Made by a program: the position numbers and the translations under genes
In this document: positions 1 through 7,246 of the stretch, one piece after another
Layout of the letters: each line of letters begins with the position of its first letter
How positions within the stretch are numbered: position 1 is the stretch's first letter
Notes under the pieces: generated by a model
Databases searched by the model: none
Seen by the model: the letters and a program-made list of their open reading frames with translations, nothing else
What the model was told of the DNA's origin: nothing
Source: Spirochaetaceae bacterium
GTDB lineage: Bacteria > Spirochaetota > Spirochaetia > SZUA-6 > Bin103
Assembly (NCBI GenBank): GCA_026710565.1
Contig: JAPOQV010000401.1
Location: 1-52,331 of the forward strand
Direction of reading: 5' to 3'
Length of the DNA: 52,331 bases

Positions 1-973
1 CGGCACCGTCCTCCGGCGGGCAGCCCGGATCGGGCCCCGCCTTGGCTGACGAGTAGTGGAACGATTCGCCCGCGGCGCGGGCGAGCGGCAGGCTCAGCCC
101 GGGGTCGGGGCCGGTGAGGCGGCCCGCGGCCGATCCCGCCGTCCCCGCCGCGCGAATGACCCATCCCGGCAGCGGCACCGGTCGCGTGCGGCTTGCGGTC
201 ACGCCGCAGATCAGTTGGAACAGCGTCCGGTAGCTGAGGTTGACGCCGCCCAGCACGTAGCACTCTCCCGGGACGCCATGCCGCAGCGCCCGCTCCACGC
301 CTCGGCAGACCGTGCCGACGCCGGCGACGTTGCGTCCCCGCCCGGCGGGAAAGGGACAGACCGCCGGCGACCGGCCCAGTTGCTGGATCAGGCGGCCGGG
401 TCCGGGAACGCGGTCGTTTGCGCCGAACAGAAAGGTGGGGTTGACCACGACCGCGGGCGGATCGGCGCGTAGCGCGACCTGTTGCGCCTGCTGCTTGCTG
501 ACGATGTAGCCCAAGCCGTAGCGCCCGCCGCGGAACGGCGTGCGTTCGTCGGTCTGTCCGCCGTGCGGGGCGGGCCCGAACGAGTTTGCGCTGCCCACGT
601 GCACGATCCGGTCCACCCGTTCGGCGCGCGCGGCCTGCAGAACGGAGCGCGTCCCTTCCACGTTGACCCGGAAGCCCGAACGGCTGTGCGCCGGCCACAC
701 CGCGGTGTCGGCGGCTGCGTGCACGACCGCCTGCACGCCGGACATCGCCGTCCGCAAGGCGTGGACGTCGAACAGATCGCCGTGCACCGGCAGAGCGCCC
801 AGCCCGGCGAGCTCCGACGCACCCGCGGCGCGCCGGCACAGCGCGCGGACCGTCCAGCCGGACTCGATCAGCACGGGTACCAGGTTGCAACCCAGGAAGC
901 CGGTGGCCCCCGTGACCAGGACCGTGCGGCCCCCGCCCCAAGTTCGTCGCCTGCGGCTCCGTCCTTGGCCCAT
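1..973 (-). CDS. NAD-dependent epimerase/dehydratase (extended SDR), C-terminus cut by the window edge
   Basis: This frame stays open for 324 codons to the left edge. Near the N-terminus it reads TVLVTGATGFLG, the Rossmann-fold dinucleotide site (GxxGxxG) of extended short-chain dehydrogenases. Further on come a VHVGSANSFGP strand and a Y-x3-K dyad (GYIVSKQQA), the expected catalytic Tyr and Lys, then NPTFLFG-like and HYSSAKA segments typical of sugar-nucleotide epimerases, dihydroflavonol reductases and 3-beta-HSD-like enzymes. Substrate cannot be told. The only start upstream of the Rossmann strand is ATG at 971-973, preceded by GGAAGG. That start lies inside a degenerate repeat (see the repeat entry), so the first 16 or so arginine-rich residues may be recent or artefactual. 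It is divergent from the SDR gene that starts at 1221. Confidence 0.8.
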   Translation of the reverse strand, partial: MGQGRSRRRRTWGGGRTVLVTGATGFLGCNLVPVLIESGWTVRALCRRAAGASELAGLGALPVHGDLFDVHALRTAMSGVQAVVHAAADTAVWPAHSRSGFRVNVEGTRSVLQAARAERVDRIVHVGSANSFGPAPHGGQTDERTPFRGGRYGLGYIVSKQQAQQVALRADPPAVVVNPTFLFGANDRVPGPGRLIQQLGRSPAVCPFPAGRGRNVAGVGTVCRGVERALRHGVPGECYVLGGVNLSYRTLFQLICGVTASRTRPVPLPGWVIRAAGTAGSAAGRLTGPDPGLSLPLARAAGESFHYSSAKAGPDPGCPPEDGA

Positions 974-1208
974 CCCTACCTTCCGCTCCGGAGTCTGTCG
1001 GATCTGCCGCTGACGCGGCCCATCCGACAGACGCCTCCGCGAGACGTGGCTCCCGGCTTCGCCGGCCTGCGGCTCCGTCCTTGGCCCATCCCCACTACCG
1101 CTACGGAGTCTCTCGGCTTCGCCGGGCCTGCGGCCAAGTTCCTGACCCTACTCACGTTCCGCTCCGGAGTCTGTGGGATTGCCGCTCGCGCGCCAATCCG
1201 ACAGACTC
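938..1208. repeat. cluster of degenerate direct and palindromic repeats between two divergent dehydrogenase genes
   Basis: Three diverged units follow each other. A 27-nt block starting CCTGCGGCTCCG is identical at 950-976 and 1066-1092. An 18-nt block TTCCGCTCCGGAGTCTGT is identical at 981-998 and 1157-1174. Two units contain hairpins: 993-1003 pairs perfectly with 1022-1032 (11 bp), and 1167-1180 pairs with 1195-1208 (14 bp, one mismatch). A third, weaker copy of the GGAGTCT element lies near 1105. The cluster carries the RBS and ATG of the leftward epimerase, and the second unit still contains a copy of that start region. It could be a REP/MITE-like family or local duplication; no transposase is present. 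Confidence 0.75.
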
Positions 1209-1220
1209 ACGGGCGCGTCC

Positions 1221-2030
1221 ATGGCCGAGCGATTCAATCCCGAGGGCAAGGTCGCGTTGATCACCGGCGGCGCGGGTGGTATCGGCTTCGCGCTGGCGCG
1301 GCGCTTCGGAGCGGCCGGTTGCCGCGTGGCGCTGCTCGACGTCGACGAGGTGGGGTTGGCGGAGCGCTCGGCCGCGCTCGCCGAGGCGGGCGTGGAGCAC
1401 ATGGTGCGGCGCTGCGACGTCACCGACCGCGCGGACGTCGGCGCGGCCGTGACCGAGGTCTGCAGCCGCTTGGGTGGCGTCGACCTGCTGTTCAACAACG
1501 CCGGCATGAGCCATCGGAGCGCGTTTCGGGACACCGCGGCGGTCGTGTACGAGCGGGTGATCGCGGTCAACCTGTTCGGGGCGCTCTACTGCGCGCAGGC
1601 CGCGCTGCCCTCGCTGCTGAGACGGAAGGGCATGATCGTCGTCACCTCCAGTATCGCCGGATTCGCTCCCCTGCTCGGCCGCACCGGGTATTGCGCTTCC
1701 AAGTATGCCCTGCACGGCATGTTCGAGACCGCGCGGGCGGAGCTGATCGGCACCGGAGTGAGCGTGCTCATGGTGTGCCCGAGCTTCGTCGATACCAACA
1801 TCGTCGCCAACGCGCTGGACGCCTCGGGCAACCGCACCGAGCGCGCGCGGGTCGAGATGGGCAAGGCGGCCAGCCCCGACTACGTGGCCGAACGCATCCT
1901 GGCCGCCGTGCTGCGGAGGAAGCGGTTCCTGGTGCTGTCCGGGACCGGCCGCGGGGCGTTGCTGCTGTCGAGGCTCGCGCCCGGGCTGTACGAGCGGTTC
2001 ATCCGCCACCGTTTCGCCGACGAGCTCTGA
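1221..2030 (+). CDS. short-chain dehydrogenase/reductase (classical SDR)
   Basis: Predicted 269-residue cytoplasmic oxidoreductase using NAD(P). The protein shows the classical SDR signature in order: cofactor loop TGGAGGIG near residue 13, an acidic residue after beta2 (LLDVDE) suggesting NAD preference, the NNAG motif near residue 90, the catalytic serine in VTSSIAG, and the Y-x3-K pair (GYCASKYAL). The C-terminal region (RFLVLSGTGRGALLLSRLAPG) is of the type seen in lipid- or steroid-acting SDRs, but the substrate is unknown. I chose ATG 1221; an in-frame GTG at 1173 would place the start in the repeat hairpin. The last 32 bp overlap the 3' end of the convergent acyltransferase gene. Confidence 0.88.
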   Translation: MAERFNPEGKVALITGGAGGIGFALARRFGAAGCRVALLDVDEVGLAERSAALAEAGVEHMVRRCDVTDRADVGAAVTEVCSRLGGVDLLFNNAGMSHRSAFRDTAAVVYERVIAVNLFGALYCAQAALPSLLRRKGMIVVTSSIAGFAPLLGRTGYCASKYALHGMFETARAELIGTGVSVLMVCPSFVDTNIVANALDASGNRTERARVEMGKAASPDYVAERILAAVLRRKRFLVLSGTGRGALLLSRLAPGLYERFIRHRFADEL

Positions 2031-3237
2031 GGTCGCCCGCCGGGGCTGCGCTCCGCGTCCGCACGTGGCGGAGAAAGAGTTCCCACTTGATCACCGATTC
2101 GCTGGGCATCACCACCTCGAACACGCGGCGCCGGGACGAGAAGTTCAGACGCCGCTTGAGGTCGACCGCCTCGGCGCGGATCTCCGCGATCGGGATCGAC
2201 CACGGGGTGATGCCCGTGACGCGGAGCGATTCCGCCGTCAGGGTCACGGGGCCGCAGCCGACCAGCAGCGGATCGGGATCGGTGACGTCGTAGAGCCGGA
2301 TCGGCTCGCTCGCAAGCAGCGCGCCGGCCGGCAGCGGTCCGTGCGCCGGCAGCCACGGCTCGGGAAAGCGGCCGCGGATGCTGTCCGCGGCGGCGCGCAG
2401 CGTCAGCGGCCGCCCGCCGTTCGCGGGGTGGAGCCGTGACTCGGTATCCACGCGCCATGCCGCGCCGCAGTGTCGGCAGGACGCGATGTCGCCGCGTTCG
2501 TCGATGGCGTCCAGCCGGAGGCAGGACGGACAGGCGAACAGCACGTTGCCGATCCCCGCGGCCAGCCGCCGCCCGCGCACCGGCCAGTTCGGCCCATCCT
2601 CGGCGTCCACGCTGATGCGGTCCTCGATGTAACGGCGGATCGACGCCAGGGATTCGCCGGCGGTGAAGCGGCGCGGCGGATCGACTTCGACGTGGACGCG
2701 GCCTCGCCGAAGCGTGGTGGCCCAGCGCGGCGACTGCCGCCAGCCGTTGTACACGCGGACCGTGACGACCGGAAGGTCCATCGCCCTCACCAGTTTCTCC
2801 ACGCCGGGCAGGATCGGCAGCGGCCGGCCGTCCCAGGTTCGTTCCCCTTCCGGGAACAGCCCGATGGAGCCCCCCAGGTCACGCCAGCGGCGCAGGCGAA
2901 GGATCGCGCGGGGGTCCGCGGTGAACTTGCGCTTCGGCACCGCGCCGAAGAACTGGTTGACCCATCCCATCGCGCCGCCGGAGAACACGAGCTCGGTCGA
3001 CAGGAAGTGGACGGCGCGGCCCACCGCCAGCGACAGGAACATCGGGTCCAGGAGGGAGGAGTGATTGGAAACGACCAGCGCCGGCTCGCGCAACGGCTCG
3101 CGAGGTCCGAACGTGGTGCGCACCACGGGCCGGAAGCCGTAGCGGACCAGCAGTCCCAGCCACTTGACCCGCGCCTCGATGCGGCGGCGGTTGCGCCGCG
3201 TGGGTGGCAGGGGAGACAGACGCCGCCGAATGCGCAC
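1999..3237 (-). CDS. PlsC-like 1-acylglycerol-3-phosphate acyltransferase with C-terminal zinc ribbon
   Basis: A 412-residue protein. The N-terminal half is a lysophospholipid acyltransferase domain: NHSSLLDP near residue 58 is the catalytic NHx4D motif, and FPEGERTWDG is the substrate-binding motif III. Such enzymes acylate glycerophospholipid precursors at the inner membrane. The C-terminal half is unusual for PlsC: a CxxC...CxxC zinc ribbon (CPSC and CRHC, about residues 245-270) followed by about 130 residues with beta-rich character that I cannot assign. The start is GTG 3237, 11 nt downstream of the pyrE stop, so the two are probably cotranscribed. It could act on another acyl acceptor; the added domains hint at a regulatory or membrane-recruitment role. 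Confidence 0.82.
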   Translation of the reverse strand: MRIRRRLSPLPPTRRNRRRIEARVKWLGLLVRYGFRPVVRTTFGPREPLREPALVVSNHSSLLDPMFLSLAVGRAVHFLSTELVFSGGAMGWVNQFFGAVPKRKFTADPRAILRLRRWRDLGGSIGLFPEGERTWDGRPLPILPGVEKLVRAMDLPVVTVRVYNGWRQSPRWATTLRRGRVHVEVDPPRRFTAGESLASIRRYIEDRISVDAEDGPNWPVRGRRLAAGIGNVLFACPSCLRLDAIDERGDIASCRHCGAAWRVDTESRLHPANGGRPLTLRAAADSIRGRFPEPWLPAHGPLPAGALLASEPIRLYDVTDPDPLLVGCGPVTLTAESLRVTGITPWSIPIAEIRAEAVDLKRRLNFSSRRRVFEVVMPSESVIKWELFLRHVRTRSAAPAGDLRARRRNGGG

Positions 3238-3248
3238 GAGCCGCCCGT

Positions 3249-3929
3249 TCAGCGAGGAGCGTACTGCCGAAGGTAGGCGTCGATACGGCCGCGCAACTCC
3301 GCGTCGATCACGGCGCGCCCGTCGACCGGCTGCCGCGACAGGATGTCGACGATCTGGCCGATGGTGGCGATGGCAGCCGTGGGCATGTCGAAGTCGCAGG
3401 ACAACTCCTCCAGGGCGCTGCGGTCACCGGCTCCCCGTTCCTGCCGGTCGACAGCTACCAGCAACCCCGTGGGGCGAAGGCCCGCCTCGCGTTGCAGGAG
3501 CTCGATCGCGTACCGCTTGGATGAGCCGTCGGTGACCACGTCGTCGACGATCACCACCCGGTCGCCCGTGGAAGGGGGCCGGCCGACCAGCGTGCCGCCC
3601 TCGCCGTGCTCCTTGCGCTCCTTGCGGTCGAAGCAGAAGCCTACCGGCTCCGCGCGATCACGGCTGAGAGCCATGGCCGCGGCCGCCGCGAGGGTGATGC
3701 CCTTGTAGGCCGGACCGAACAGCAGCGTCGCGTCCGGAAACCGGTCGGCGATGGCGGCTGCGTAGTAGCCGCCCAGCTCGCTCAGGGCCGCACCGTCCGC
3801 GCACGCGCCGGTGTTGAAGAAGTACGGCGAGGCACGTCCCGACCTGGTGGTGAACCGGCCGAACCGCAACAGGCCGGCGCGCACCGCAAAACGGGCGAAG
3901 CGTTCCCGATAGTCCGGCCCCCGCGCCAC
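3249..3929 (-). CDS. pyrE: orotate phosphoribosyltransferase
   Basis: Joins orotate to PRPP to give OMP in de novo pyrimidine synthesis. The 226-residue protein carries the type I phosphoribosyltransferase PRPP loop VVIVDDVVTDGSSK near the middle, the FGPAYKGI segment that binds the substrate, and FDRKERKEHGEGG, the flexible catalytic loop characteristic of OPRTase. Its length matches the family. GTG 3929 is chosen as the start: residues match the usual N-terminus from there, and a -10-like TATGAT sits 6 nt upstream with no Shine-Dalgarno sequence, suggesting a leaderless mRNA. The acyltransferase gene follows after 11 nt. Confidence 0.92.
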   Translation of the reverse strand: MARGPDYRERFARFAVRAGLLRFGRFTTRSGRASPYFFNTGACADGAALSELGGYYAAAIADRFPDATLLFGPAYKGITLAAAAAMALSRDRAEPVGFCFDRKERKEHGEGGTLVGRPPSTGDRVVIVDDVVTDGSSKRYAIELLQREAGLRPTGLLVAVDRQERGAGDRSALEELSCDFDMPTAAIATIGQIVDILSRQPVDGRAVIDAELRGRIDAYLRQYAPR

Positions 3930-3935
3930 GCGCCG

Positions 3936-3966
3936 ATCATACCAGATTCCAGAACGCAGGGTACAA
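3936..3966 (-). promoter_or_regulatory. candidate pyrE promoter, leaderless arrangement
   Basis: On the minus strand TTGTAC (3961-3966) and TATGAT (3936-3941) are separated by 19 nt. The -10 ends only 6 nt before the pyrE GTG, which would put the transcription start at or next to the start codon. Spacing is longer than the ideal 17, so confidence rests mainly on the -10. Confidence 0.4.
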
Positions 3967-3994
3967 TCCGTGCGGATCGCAGGGAGGGCCCGGC

Positions 3995-4023
3995 TTCCTG
4001 CCCTGCTCCGGGCGAAGTACGAT
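3995..4023 (+). promoter_or_regulatory. candidate promoter of the LivJ-like gene
   Basis: TACGAT at 4018-4023 lies 7 nt before the ATG at 4031, with a weak TTCCTG 17 nt upstream (3995-4000). No Shine-Dalgarno sequence separates the -10 from the start codon, matching the leaderless pattern seen elsewhere in the window. Confidence 0.35.
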
Positions 4024-4030
4024 AACGGGC

Positions 4031-5272
4031 ATGAAATCCGCGTTCTGCATAGTCTTCGGCGCCCTCGTGGCAATGGCAGCCCATTCCAGCCCCGAGTTGG
4101 AGACCGGCCCGCTCGGCGCCGTGGAGGTCGGTGAGGGAGAAGCGGTCCACATTCGTTCGCTGCAGTCGCTCACCGGCGCGCCGTCTCTGGGCGCTGCCCT
4201 GCACTACGGCATCGAGTTGGCCGTACGGGACTTCAAGGACGTCCACGGCCATCCGATCGAGCTCGGAGATCCGCTGGATGGCAGGTGCTCGCCCGACGGC
4301 GGCCGCGAGGGGGCGGAGCGGATCGCCGCGGACCCGCTGGTGGTCGGCGTCATCGGCACGTCGTGTTCGGCCGCCGCGGTGGCGGCGTCACCGGTGATCG
4401 GCGCAGCCGGCCTGGTGATGGTGTCGCCGTCGAACACGTCTCCGGTGCTCACGTCCGACCTGAACGGAAGCCCCGGCTCCGACTATCACCCAGGCTATTT
4501 CCGCATATCCAACAACGATCTTCATGGCGCCGTCGCGGTTGCCAAGTTCGCCCACGGAGAGCTCGGCCTGCGGCGCATGGCGTCCGTGCACGACGGCGAT
4601 CCGTATACGACCTCCCTGGTCAGTGCGTTCGCCGATGCGTTCCGCGCGCGTGGCGGCCAGGTCGTCGCCGAAGCCGGCATCGAGAAGGGCGACACGGACA
4701 TGACCGCGGTGCTGGCCGAGTTTGCAGCCGCCGGACCTGACGGCGTCTTCTTCCCGCTGTTCCTCGGCGAAGGCTCGGCGTTCGCGTTGCAGGTGCGTGA
4801 GGTCGACGGCCTCCAGGACGCGACGCTCATCACCGGTGCCGCGATGCTCGTGTCGGAGTTCCTTGGCTCGCCCCAATCCGAGGGGATCCACTTCGTCGGG
4901 CCGGAGACGGCCCGCGGCTCGAGCGTCAACGCGGCGACCGGCAAGGATGCCGCTTCGGTGCTCGCCTCCTTCGAGGCGACCTACGGCGAGTCTCCCGCCT
5001 CACCCTATTGGGCGTTCGCCTATGACGCCGCGACGCTGCTCCTCACCGCCATCGAGTCCGCGGCGGTAGCGAGCGGCGGGAGGCTCCACCTGGACCGCGC
5101 TGCGCTCCGGGAGGCGATGGGAGCGATCACCGGGTTTCAGGGCATCACGGGCGTGCTCTCCTGCGATGCGTTCGGCGATTGCGGCACCGGACGCATCAAC
5201 ATCTACCACCACACGGACTCGAGCGTCACCGACGCAGCGAGGCTTGCGGTGGTCTACCGGTTCATTCCCTGA
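4031..5272 (+). CDS. branched-chain amino acid-type ABC transporter substrate-binding protein (LivJ/Peripla_BP_6 family)
   Basis: A 413-residue exported protein. It opens with a short signal peptide (MKSAFCIVFGALVAMAAHSS). The rest is a type I periplasmic binding fold: QSLTGAPSLGAALHYGIELAVRDF at the start of lobe 1, the GVIGTSCSAAAVAASPVI ligand-loop region, SPSNTSP, and PGYFRISNNDLHGAVA before the hinge. The family binds amino acids or small carboxylates and amides for ABC import, or serves as a sensory lobe. No permease or ATPase gene adjoins it, so its partner is elsewhere or it has another job. It converges on the Nudix gene with a 21-nt gap. Confidence 0.85.
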   Translation: MKSAFCIVFGALVAMAAHSSPELETGPLGAVEVGEGEAVHIRSLQSLTGAPSLGAALHYGIELAVRDFKDVHGHPIELGDPLDGRCSPDGGREGAERIAADPLVVGVIGTSCSAAAVAASPVIGAAGLVMVSPSNTSPVLTSDLNGSPGSDYHPGYFRISNNDLHGAVAVAKFAHGELGLRRMASVHDGDPYTTSLVSAFADAFRARGGQVVAEAGIEKGDTDMTAVLAEFAAAGPDGVFFPLFLGEGSAFALQVREVDGLQDATLITGAAMLVSEFLGSPQSEGIHFVGPETARGSSVNAATGKDAASVLASFEATYGESPASPYWAFAYDAATLLLTAIESAAVASGGRLHLDRAALREAMGAITGFQGITGVLSCDAFGDCGTGRINIYHHTDSSVTDAARLAVVYRFIP

Positions 5273-5293
5273 ACGGTCGAACGCTGCACGCTC

Positions 5294-6196
5294 CTACCAT
5301 CCGAATCCGCTGTAGAACGTGCCGTCGCGGTAGCTGCGAAGTGCGTGTCTGAGGTAGGGGATCGTGTTGCCGGGCAGGTCATCGAGGGAGCGCCACGACA
5401 GGTCGTCGCACAGGTCCGGTTCGGCGTTCACGATGCTGCCGGTCCAGGCGGATGCGGCCACGAAGAACGAAACGCGCTCCTCGTTCGACCGCCGGTGCAT
5501 CACGCCCACCACGTTCATGTCATCGCGCGGAATCTCGATCCCCGCCTCCTCCCGCGCTTCCCGGATCGCGGCGGCCGTGACCTCCTCGTCCGCCTCCACG
5601 TGTCCGGCGATGACGCTGTAGCTACCGTCCTCGAAGCCGGTGTTGCGGCGCCGCATCATCAAGACCTCATCGTCGTCGTTGATCAGAAGTACGTGGACGT
5701 CGGGGATCAGCTTGAATCGATCGGCCATGAGGCTTCGATTCACCGGACCCGAGCGGTCCCATCCGTAGCTGTCGTAGCATGCGCCTCGCGGGAAGTTATC
5801 AAGTGCTTGCCGCACGTACGGGATCGTGTTCGGCGGCAAGTCATCGAAGGAGTGCCACTCCACGGCGTCGTGATACCACGGTTCCGCGTTGACGATCTCA
5901 CCGCTCCAGGCGCGGGCTGCCAGGAAGAAAGCGACGGACACGAACCCGTCGTCGGCCTTGCGGTGCATGGCGCCCACCACCTCGACGTCTTCGGTCCGGA
6001 TCTCGACTCCGACCTCTTCCCGCGCCTCGCGGATCGCGGCCGCGGTGACCTCCTCATCGGCCTCCACCTTGCCGGCAACCAGTGTGTAGCTTCCGTTCTC
6101 GTAGTCGGTATTGCATCGACGCAGGAGCAGAACTCTGCCTCCTTCGTCCAGCAGGATGAGGTGAACCTCCAGAAGCAGCTTGAATCGGTCGGCCAT
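5294..6196 (-). CDS. tandem Nudix hydrolase (two complete Nudix domains in one chain)
   Basis: A 300-residue protein made of two near-identical halves. Each begins MADRFKL and each has a complete Nudix box: GKVEADEEVTAAAIREAREE (about residues 42-61) and GHVEADEEVTAAAIREAREE (about 198-217), with all the metal-binding Glu and Arg residues. Both halves also share the motifs NTIPY and GW at the end. Nudix enzymes hydrolyse nucleoside diphosphate-X compounds such as oxidised or non-canonical NTPs, NADH or ADP-sugars; the substrate is unknown. The second half keeps its own initiator-like ATG near 5727, so an internal start is possible. A recent in-frame gene duplication is the simplest origin. 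Confidence 0.9.
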   Translation of the reverse strand: MADRFKLLLEVHLILLDEGGRVLLLRRCNTDYENGSYTLVAGKVEADEEVTAAAIREAREEVGVEIRTEDVEVVGAMHRKADDGFVSVAFFLAARAWSGEIVNAEPWYHDAVEWHSFDDLPPNTIPYVRQALDNFPRGACYDSYGWDRSGPVNRSLMADRFKLIPDVHVLLINDDDEVLMMRRRNTGFEDGSYSVIAGHVEADEEVTAAAIREAREEAGIEIPRDDMNVVGVMHRRSNEERVSFFVAASAWTGSIVNAEPDLCDDLSWRSLDDLPGNTIPYLRHALRSYRDGTFYSGFGW

Positions 6197-6224
6197 CGAA
6201 CCCTCCGTACCGTCAGTAAGACAG

Positions 6225-6254
6225 ATGCTAATGGCGTGTCTCTTTTGGAGTCAA
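6225..6254 (-). promoter_or_regulatory. candidate promoter for the Nudix gene
   Basis: On the minus strand TTGACT (6249-6254) and TAGCAT (6225-6230) are spaced by 18 nt. The start codon is about 28 nt downstream with a GGAGGG ribosome-binding site, so this is a leadered promoter. The 225-nt gap to yfbR holds nothing else clear except a small palindrome, TAGCGCAGCGCTA, near 6411-6423. Confidence 0.45.
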
Positions 6255-6421
6255 CGGTTGGAGCTCCGCCAGGAGCCGCGGAGTTTCCGTGTTGATAGCG
6301 AGAACGACCATCGGGCAGATGGCTGCGCGGCGGCTGTATAGCGGACACGGGCACCGGGAGATCGGCAGTAGGCGTGAGGGTGCGTTTGAGGTCTTGACAT
6401 TCGAGAAGCGTTAGCGCAGCG

Positions 6422-7036
6422 CTAGTTGAGCTCGTCCAGCTCCAGCGAAAAGCTCTGGACGAATGTCTCCATGAAGTAATCAACCTCCGGAAGCTCGAAT
6501 CTCTCGATAGCCTGTTCGGTGGCGGCCTTTGCTTGCGAAAACTCCTGGTTTCCGGCCTTGAGTTCCTCCAGGCACTTCGCGTAGGCGCTGATCTTGTCTG
6601 CGGCCTTTACGACTTGCCAGTTCTCGTGGTCGTCGTCATCGACGAAAATGACCGAACGATAGTAATCCCTCAGCTCTTCCGGGATCATTTCCCACAGCTT
6701 TCTTCGCGCAACATCCTCTATTTCTGTGTATGCGGACTTTATCTCAGGATTGAAATACTTGATCGGACTGGGGAGGTCGCCCGTGATCACTTCACTGACC
6801 TCATGGAACACCGCTAAAAGCATCACTCTCTCTGGGTTGAGTCGTCCCGCGAACAAGCGATTGCGGATGACGGCAAGCGCATGAGCGATCATCGCCACCT
6901 GGAGGCTGTGCTCCTGAATGTTGTCGACCCAGTTATTGCGCATCAGCCCCCAACGATGAATGAACTTCATCCTCGACAGGTAGGCAAAGAAATGACTGCC
7001 CTTTCTCACAGGCCCTTCCTCGCCCGTGCTAAGCAT
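6422..7036 (-). CDS. yfbR: YfbR-type 5'-deoxynucleotidase (HD domain)
   Basis: Dephosphorylates deoxynucleoside 5'-monophosphates (dAMP, dUMP and similar) with a divalent metal, in nucleotide pool balance. The 204 residues align with E. coli YfbR along their length: KGSHFFAYLSRMKFIHRWGL at the N-terminus, EHSLQVAMIAHALA with metal-binding His43, TGDLPSPIKYFN, and EELRDYY. The HD dyad that in E. coli reads YHDASE is here FHEVSE, so the metal-binding Asp appears as Glu79; the later Asp147 (KAADKI) is kept. The start is ATG 7036; an alternative is ATG 7057. GC is lower than in flanking genes. A short leader ORF overlaps the start codon. Confidence 0.88.
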   Translation of the reverse strand: MLSTGEEGPVRKGSHFFAYLSRMKFIHRWGLMRNNWVDNIQEHSLQVAMIAHALAVIRNRLFAGRLNPERVMLLAVFHEVSEVITGDLPSPIKYFNPEIKSAYTEIEDVARRKLWEMIPEELRDYYRSVIFVDDDDHENWQVVKAADKISAYAKCLEELKAGNQEFSQAKAATEQAIERFELPEVDYFMETFVQSFSLELDELN

Positions 7037-7085
7037 GCTTGTGCCACCCGAATTCATCAACGACAAGCCGGAATCGGTCGGACAT
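7029..7085 (-). other. 18-codon ORF overlapping the yfbR start (possible leader peptide or relic of a Nudix gene start)
   Basis: An AGGAGG Shine-Dalgarno sequence precedes ATG at 7085, and the ORF MSDRFRLVVDEFGWHKHA ends at TAG 7029-7031, just past the yfbR ATG (7034-7036). The first 20 nt match the start of the neighbouring Nudix gene at about 17 positions (MADRFKL versus MSDRFRL). It may couple translation into yfbR, or it may be the 5' stump of a lost Nudix paralogue. Expression is unproven. Confidence 0.4.
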
Positions 7086-7246
7086 CCTTCCTCCTGGTCG
7101 ATTCTCGCCGATTTTGGCCGCGTGCCGATAGGGGCGTCAGCCGAGCGAACGGAGCCGACGGCGGGACCCCGCAAGAAGCGCCGCGGGAGCGAGTGGAGGG
7201 AGCGGTGACGGTTGACGACCGCCTGCCTGCGCCGGTACAAGGAGCG

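Noticed and set aside
482..2293. A 603-codon plus-strand frame crossing the epimerase, the repeats and the SDR
   Set aside because: It would run through two recognisable SDR genes in the wrong frame and through the repeat hairpins.
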